Shown piece after piece: positions 51,646 to 56,049 of a stretch of 56,049 bases of DNA. The position numbers and the translations under genes are program-made. How positions within the stretch are numbered: the stretch's first letter is position 1; the number at the start of each line of letters is the position of its first letter. The DNA lies in the NCBI GenBank assembly GCA_002315855.1, contig DCIG01000043.1:1-56049 (forward strand), given 5' to 3'. This DNA comes from Lentisphaeria bacterium UBA1732 (GTDB lineage: Bacteria; Verrucomicrobiota; Lentisphaeria; Victivallales; UBA1829). Below the pieces are notes generated by a model. It searched no databases and was not told the DNA's origin. It saw only the letters and a program-made list of their open reading frames with translations.

Positions 51646-52758
51646 TCACTCTTTGGAAGCAGTCTTCTTCTTCGCTGCAGTCTTCCTGGCTGCGGCTTTC
51701 GGGGCTTTTCTTTTTTTCGGAGCAGGGGCCGGCTCTTCTTCATCACAATCGCATCCGCAGTCATCGTCGCAGCAGTCATCATGATGGTGGTGATGATGGT
51801 GGTGGTCATGTCCGCAGTCGCAGTCGTCATCATCACAGCCGCAGTCATCATCACAGCAATCATCGTGATTTAAACCGAGAGCTTCGATTGCATCCTCTTC
51901 TGTTTCAAGAGGTTTATCAATGAATGCTTTTGCGGCGGACCAGTATTCCGTATGTGTTGTTTCGTCGCCCGGTTCCAGATATTCCATTTTCCCAAGTGTT
52001 TCGAGTTCGAGGAATTTATCGCAGGTATAGACTTCGCAGGAACAGCCGAGATCGGGGTATTCCTCATCTTCCGCATATCCATAAATCTTAACGAAAACAA
52101 TTCCGTTGTTGACGTATGCACACCAGCCGTCATGGGAATTTGTCCCGATTTTGGTGGGAGTGCTGTCAGCCGTCTGCTTGACCATGATGAGTTTGCTGCC
52201 ATAAACGAAACGCTTGTCGCCGGGGTTGCTGTAAGGCCAGAATGCAATGGTTTTATTGGCCGTCAGACCGTCTTCTTCGCGGTTCAGCGGCAGAACAGCG
52301 ACACCGCCGGGAGCAAGCTGAGTAATGCCCCAAGCGGCAGTATCAATGCTCCAGAGACCATTGTTGCAGAGCACGTGTTCCACGCGGAATGAATTTTCGC
52401 CTTCCGCAAAGATATTCAGGGATTTCTGAATGCCGGTGGCGGGTTCGGTTTCGGCAATAAACATGACGCCGTCTTCATCCGGGATTCTTTCAAAGATGAC
52501 GGGCGTATTGTCGGGGCAGTAGGAACGGATTTTATCTTCAGGGGCGTGCCAAAGACGGTGTCCGCCGAAATTCACCCATTCCGGCTGATTTGCGGTTCCC
52601 TGAAATTCGGGTTCCACGTAGAGCAGGTTTTGGCTTTTTCCGAGGAACGCGCCGACAATTCGCGGTCCGATTTGTGTGGTAACAACAAGACGGAAATCGC
52701 CATTGGTCAATTCAATGCAGTTTTTCCAGCCGAGAAATGAAATTTTTTTGATTTTCAT
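51646..52758 (-). CDS. DUF4380-like protein with metal-binding and histone-like tail
   Basis: 370 residues. Residues 1-290 form a beta-rich domain resembling the DUF4380 family (CIELTNGDFRLVVTTQIGPR, FGGHRLWHAPED), which recalls the sugar-binding galactose mutarotase sandwich. From about residue 296 the sequence changes abruptly to Asp, Cys and His: blocks CCDDDCGCDDDDCDCG, then eight His in a row, then CCDDDCGCDCDEEE. The last 30 residues are Lys/Ala-rich (KKRKAPKAAARKTAAKKK). The Cys/His block should bind Zn, Ni or Cu. GAGGAG precedes the ATG. Role unknown. Confidence 0.75.
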   Translation of the reverse strand: MKIKKISFLGWKNCIELTNGDFRLVVTTQIGPRIVGAFLGKSQNLLYVEPEFQGTANQPEWVNFGGHRLWHAPEDKIRSYCPDNTPVIFERIPDEDGVMFIAETEPATGIQKSLNIFAEGENSFRVEHVLCNNGLWSIDTAAWGITQLAPGGVAVLPLNREEDGLTANKTIAFWPYSNPGDKRFVYGSKLIMVKQTADSTPTKIGTNSHDGWCAYVNNGIVFVKIYGYAEDEEYPDLGCSCEVYTCDKFLELETLGKMEYLEPGDETTHTEYWSAAKAFIDKPLETEEDAIEALGLNHDDCCDDDCGCDDDDCDCGHDHHHHHHHHDDCCDDDCGCDCDEEEPAPAPKKRKAPKAAARKTAAKKKTASKE

Positions 52759-52783
52759 GGTATTATCTCCTCATCAAAATGGA

Positions 52784-52823
52784 GAGCTTATTTCCAAAAG
52801 GCCTGCCGTGTTGGAATCAGCTC
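52784..52823. repeat. Copy of the dispersed GAGCTGATT/AATCAGCTC inverted repeat
   Basis: GAGCTTATTTCCAA (52784-52797) is complementary to TTGGAATCAGCTC (52811-52823) with one bulge and one mismatch; loop 13 nt. It lies in the leader of the DUF4380-like gene. Confidence 0.6.
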
Positions 52824-52832
52824 ATAATACAG

Positions 52833-52861
52833 GGGCATCTTTTTTCATGAGAAAGATGCCC
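52833..52861 (-). terminator. Hairpin at the end of the polyprenyl synthetase gene
   Basis: GGGCATCTTT (52833-52842) and AAAGATGCCC (52852-52861) form a perfect 10-bp stem just past the synthetase stop. No T-run follows on the minus strand, so termination may be partial. Confidence 0.5.
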
Positions 52862-52869
52862 GTAAACAA

Positions 52870-53949
52870 TCACACGGTACGGGACATGATTTTTGTGGAA
52901 AATTCCACAAGCAGATCACGCCATTCGTTATCGGGGCAAGTTCTGAGAATACTGACCGCAGAGCGGACAAGCTCATCATTTTTTGCACGCACGGCATCTG
53001 CGGCACCGCAATCCGACAGGAGCGAACGCAGAGTATTGATTTCGGCTTCACCGTAAAACGGAAGACGAAGCATGGAATTGAGGCGGGCGCGTCCGTCTTC
53101 ATCCAGACGCTTCATGGCTTCCAGATAAAGCAGTGTGGGTTTTGCTTCCTGGAAATCGGAGCCAATGGGCTTCCCGAATTTTTTCGGTTCACCGTAAATG
53201 CCGAGCAAATCGTCCTGCAACTGGAATGCGCGGGCGAAGTCGCGGGAGAAATCATGTAATGTCGCATACAAATCACTGTGCGGTTCATAGCGTCCATGGG
53301 CAATGGCGGCACCGGTTTGCACTGAGAAATTGACCAAAGCGCCCGTTTTTCCGTCAATCATGCGCAGGACATCTTCTTCGGAAACATCCGCCGGATTGCG
53401 GTATTCAAACTCCACGTCAAGAGCTTCTCCTGAAATGAGAGCCCGGTTCAGGTCGGACTGCATGGCCCGCACGAGACGCAGGACCAAATCCGGCGCAACG
53501 CCCAAATCAAGCATGGAGCACAGCGCATGGATTGCCCATCCCTGCTGAATGTCTCCGGTCAGAATCGCAAACGACGTGCCGAAGGCTTCCTGATTGGCCT
53601 GTGAAATGCCGGGGAAATTCTTTTTCGCATAGTCGCGGAGCATGATATGCTGTGCCGGTGCACCGCGGCGGATTTCATCACGGTCGATAATATCGTCATG
53701 CACAAGCGTCCAGTTATGATAGATTTCCACTGCGGCGGCGGCCGGTACAGCCTCGCGGATTTTTCCGCCGAACATGGCGCAGGTCCAAAGCAGAAGGGCA
53801 GGGCGTATGCGCTTGCCTCCGCGGGACGGATAGGCCACAACAGCCTCGGAAAGAACAGACGGACAAATCCCGGCGGGGAAAAAATCATGTTCGATGAAAC
53901 GTGTAATCAAATCTGCAACATTTTGCAGTTCAGCAGTCAGTTCAGGCAT
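52870..53949 (-). CDS. Polyprenyl (isoprenoid) diphosphate synthetase
   Basis: 359 residues, trans-prenyl synthase fold. The first Asp-rich motif is HDDIIDRDEIRRG near residue 87 and the second QLQDDLLGIYGEP near 250, each binding Mg2+ and allylic diphosphate. GGKRIRPALLLWTC near 39 is the family opening. It makes a C15-C40 prenyl diphosphate for quinones, carotenoids or lipid carriers; chain length is set by residues before the first motif, which I do not assign. TGGAG precedes the ATG. Confidence 0.92.
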   Translation of the reverse strand: MPELTAELQNVADLITRFIEHDFFPAGICPSVLSEAVVAYPSRGGKRIRPALLLWTCAMFGGKIREAVPAAAAVEIYHNWTLVHDDIIDRDEIRRGAPAQHIMLRDYAKKNFPGISQANQEAFGTSFAILTGDIQQGWAIHALCSMLDLGVAPDLVLRLVRAMQSDLNRALISGEALDVEFEYRNPADVSEEDVLRMIDGKTGALVNFSVQTGAAIAHGRYEPHSDLYATLHDFSRDFARAFQLQDDLLGIYGEPKKFGKPIGSDFQEAKPTLLYLEAMKRLDEDGRARLNSMLRLPFYGEAEINTLRSLLSDCGAADAVRAKNDELVRSAVSILRTCPDNEWRDLLVEFSTKIMSRTV

Positions 53950-54003
53950 TTTTGCTCCAAATGAATAGGGAAAAGCGGAATGAAATGGAAATAATCAAAA
54001 GAT

Positions 54004-54031
54004 ACTGTATCTCATTTTTTTGATTTTGCAA
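54004..54031 (-). promoter_or_regulatory. Promoter of the polyprenyl synthetase gene
   Basis: Minus strand TTGCAA (54026-54031), 16 bases, TACAGT (54004-54009). Confidence 0.5.
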
Positions 54032-54164
54032 GATGAAAAGCACGAAAAAAAGAAAGAATGAGGGTTCTTTTCGGATTCAGGAATGAGAAATGAATGAATT
54101 GGTGCGGAGAAGATGCCTTTCTGCGGACATTCCGGCAAAAAAAGAGGAAAAAACGTTTTTCACC

Positions 54165-54193
54165 TTGTATTAACGGCAAGATGAGGGTATATT
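54165..54193 (+). promoter_or_regulatory. Promoter of the split membrane glycosyltransferase pair
   Basis: TTGTAT (54165-54170), 17 bases, TATATT (54188-54193), 48 bases before the GTG start. Confidence 0.6.
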
Positions 54194-54240
54194 TTCATGA
54201 AACAGCATGAATCGAAGCCCTCAGGAGAAAGGATGGTTTT

Positions 54241-55152
54241 GTGGGAAACATTTCGGAAGAAAACAGCACGGCTCAATTCAGCTGCCGCGCGGATTCAGCG
54301 GGGAAAGAATCTTTGCAGGAGGCAGACGGTAAAACAGTATCGGCGGACAGCGGTATTGCCCATGGATTCAAGAATTTGAAGCAGTGGTGGCAAGACCACA
54401 CGGTTACGGCGCTTTTTCTGTGCGGAATTGCAGTCGGACTTGTTTTGATATGGTTCAGTTTTGTTCCCGCACGTGATGTCGCATCGCGTTATTCTCCCAT
54501 GGCGGAGGCGTTTGCAGACGGACGCTGGGATATGGCATTTCATCCTCGCTTCGGGGTGTTCTTCCCTTGTGTCAGCGGTTTCTTCTGCAAAATCATACCG
54601 GGATTAAGCGGTTTTCGTGCCTGTCAGCTGACGGCACTGCTTCTGTGGGCGGCGGCAGTTTATCCGCTGTACGGGATTTTCAGGTCTGTTTTTGCTCATC
54701 ATGTCGCGGTTGCAGGATGTGCGTTTTATCTGTTCTGCTCGCATTTGCACCGTTATATCTACGATGGACTGCGCGACAACGGCAAAACACTGGGATTTGC
54801 CATGCTGGTGTACGGTTTGATTCTGTGCAGGAACGAGAAAAAAAACAGTATTTCCTGGCTGTGGTGCGGAGCAGGGGGGGCATTTCTTGCCATGATTCGT
54901 GCGGATGGATTTGCGATTGCGTTGTTGGGGCTTCTCGTGTATCTGATTCTCGATTTTCTGCGGGACAAAAAAATCCATCGAAGTATTCTGACCTGCTTAT
55001 TGTTTTTTTCACTGCTGCTTCCGCAATGTATTCTGACCTGGAAGCAAAGCGGGATTTTTGCTCCAAATTCAGCATATTCCTACGTGATTCGACGTCTGAT
55101 GGATGGAAAGGCTGAAAACATCGTATTATTCGGGAAGGAGAATGCACAATGA
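54241..55152 (+). CDS. Polytopic membrane protein resembling the N-terminal half of a GT-C glycosyltransferase
   Basis: 303 residues from a GTG with AGGAGAAAGGATGG upstream. About 45 polar residues precede roughly seven helices, the first being TALFLCGIAVGLVLIWFSF. The extracytoplasmic loop after helix 1 (PARDVASRYSPMAEAFADG) carries an acidic residue as in PMT_2/ArnT-type enzymes, which move sugars from lipid carriers. SHLHRYIYDGLRDNGKTLG is another loop. It ends after the seventh helix, shorter than a full GT-C protein, and overlaps the next gene. Confidence 0.65.
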   Translation: MGNISEENSTAQFSCRADSAGKESLQEADGKTVSADSGIAHGFKNLKQWWQDHTVTALFLCGIAVGLVLIWFSFVPARDVASRYSPMAEAFADGRWDMAFHPRFGVFFPCVSGFFCKIIPGLSGFRACQLTALLLWAAAVYPLYGIFRSVFAHHVAVAGCAFYLFCSHLHRYIYDGLRDNGKTLGFAMLVYGLILCRNEKKNSISWLWCGAGGAFLAMIRADGFAIALLGLLVYLILDFLRDKKIHRSILTCLLFFSLLLPQCILTWKQSGIFAPNSAYSYVIRRLMDGKAENIVLFGKENAQ

Positions 55153-55880
55153 ATGCAGACTGGGCGGAAATCTTTCAGGCGATATGGCAAGGCTCCTACT
55201 GGTATTTTACGGTGGTCGCTGTGTTCGCCATGGCGGTGCGGATCGTCAGGAAGCAGTGGACATGGGCGGAAAGCCTGATTGTCTGCGGAATCCTGCTGCA
55301 TCTTATTCTCCAAATTGTGCAGATTTATGCCGAAAAGCGAACTTTGTTTTTGGCGAAACGCTATATTCTGCCATGTGCGCCCCTCTTTTTCGGATGGACT
55401 GCATGGGCATTCTGCGCCGTGTACAGCCGGGTGGAAAAACACCTGGGAAAACGCCGGATTCAGTTTGTTGTCATTCCTCTGATTGTTTTTCATTGCGGTG
55501 TCCTGATTTTCGACGGGATTTATCCGACCGTCAAAACATACCGCATTTCAAGCTCAAAGGGTGTTCACAAACGTCATCTTCAGACGCTGATTCCCATGAT
55601 TCGGGAAGACTATAAGGGGACAGCGTTTTATCCGGTGGAACAGAGACTTCTGAACTACTATTCCGACAAACGACCGTTCATCCGTTCCGATTATCCGCTC
55701 ACAGGGTATTTCTGCGGCGGAACGGATATTTATACGAAGTGGGATGAGCAGTTCTATCCGTTCCTTGATTATATCATCCGCACGGAATCGGAACCTGCGC
55801 CGGAAGGATTCACGCTGAAATTTTCGTACAAAGACCGCGATGAAACCCTCCATATCTATGGTCGAAACGAACAGCAGTAA
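55149..55880 (+). CDS. Membrane protein, apparent C-terminal partner of the GT-C-like protein
   Basis: 243 residues. Four helices (YWYFTVVAVFAMAVRIV, LIVCGILLHLILQIVQIYA, RYILPCAPLFFGWTAWAF and FVVIPLIVFHCGVLIF) are followed by a soluble C-terminal region of about 100 residues. RTLFLAKRYILPCAPLF resembles the late helix of PMT-type glycosyltransferases. The ATG overlaps the upstream TGA and has AAGGAG at good distance, so it is a real start rather than a frameshift artefact. Function inferred only jointly with its neighbour. Confidence 0.68.
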   Translation: MNADWAEIFQAIWQGSYWYFTVVAVFAMAVRIVRKQWTWAESLIVCGILLHLILQIVQIYAEKRTLFLAKRYILPCAPLFFGWTAWAFCAVYSRVEKHLGKRRIQFVVIPLIVFHCGVLIFDGIYPTVKTYRISSSKGVHKRHLQTLIPMIREDYKGTAFYPVEQRLLNYYSDKRPFIRSDYPLTGYFCGGTDIYTKWDEQFYPFLDYIIRTESEPAPEGFTLKFSYKDRDETLHIYGRNEQQ

Positions 55881-56049
55881 CGGGACAGACTGATTCTTCA
55901 CAAGCAGAATCTCTGCATAAAGGGCACCTCTAAAAATTCATTCTGGTGCCTTGTGGTCGCTGTGCAAAGCCTGCTTTGTGCGGCTTCCCGGCTGTTACCG
56001 CTTTGGGCAGCAGCCTCAAATCCACGCGAAAGCATCCAATTGCACATCG
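55881..56049. other. Gene-free end of window
   Basis: No convincing coding frame. An inverted repeat GGCACC (55922-55927)/GGTGCC (55945-55950) is present without a T-run, followed by GC-rich sequence. It might be an insertion-sequence end or the start of an element continuing outside, but nothing identifies it. Confidence 0.4.

Noticed and set aside
51565..51923. Plus-strand frames across the DUF4380 tail
   Set aside because: Antisense of the His/Asp/Cys repeat codons produces artificial Ser/Val/Ile-rich frames.
54197..54379. 60-residue frame MKQHESKPSG
   Set aside because: Overlaps the better-supported GTG-started membrane protein; no family and no own terminator.

Overview
This 56 kb window is a bacterial chromosome segment of roughly 50% GC. 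It is packed with short operons on both strands, separated by intergenic gaps that carry readable -35/-10 promoters and rho-independent terminators. Several features point to the Lentisphaerota/PVC group, with a Victivallis-like bacterium my best inference: an orphan type II pseudopilin with a TLIELLVV methylation motif and a C-terminal DG(H/K)-type end, a LolA-like periplasmic protein, a eukaryote-type isoleucyl-tRNA synthetase, sugar-acid uptake systems, and lysine-rich tails on several proteins. No rRNA, tRNA, CRISPR array, complete insertion sequence or prophage is visible.

Layout. 1-363 is the 3' end of an unknown lysine/asparagine-tailed protein. 542-7055 (minus) is a six-gene sugar operon: an aldo/keto reductase, an amidohydrolase lactonase and a zinc alcohol dehydrogenase, followed by a ribose-type ABC importer (binding protein, ATPase, permease). 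It looks like a non-phosphorylating L-fucose-type route. An exported aldose 1-epimerase (7437-8561) follows. 8899-14424 (minus) runs nifU, nifS, a zinc-ribbon repeat protein, TatD, UbiA, an HNH nuclease and a shortened lipoate-ligase-like protein. 14511-20296 (minus) holds trpS, a coiled-coil membrane protein, ileS and a small membrane protein. 20783-22419 (plus) is the conserved ACT/UPF0237-UPF0210 pair. 22564-30320 holds a thioesterase, a LysM protein, hpt, an rfaE2-like gene, a TadE-like protein, a LolA-like protein, lon with a long basic tail, and a Nif11-domain protein. 30680-34764 (plus) holds rpsA, a periplasmic metallo-beta-lactamase-fold protein and the pseudopilin. 35348-38162 (minus) is a TRAP transporter. 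38584-47891 (plus) holds argD-argF-comEC-glycosyltransferase-htrA, an inositol-phosphatase-family gene and purT.

48029-51092 (plus) is the most distinctive locus: two hot-dog dehydratase-like proteins, a complete ketosynthase, and a ketosynthase-like protein without an active-site cysteine. It resembles the core of an aryl-polyene or fatty-acid-type pathway without carrier proteins. It is preceded by structured leader sequences. A DUF3795 protein (51104-51499) follows. On the minus strand lie a DUF4380-like protein with a His/Cys/Asp-rich plus lysine-rich tail and a polyprenyl synthetase. The window ends with a translationally coupled pair of membrane proteins that look like a GT-C glycosyltransferase split in two.

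Two layers are not explained by genes. One is a dispersed intergenic inverted repeat (arms close to GAGCTGATTCCAAAA / TTTTGGAATCAGCTC) found as short hairpins at three places and as the ends of a 165-nt highly structured element downstream of rpsA. The other is a set of candidate structured RNA leaders upstream of purT and the ketosynthase locus.
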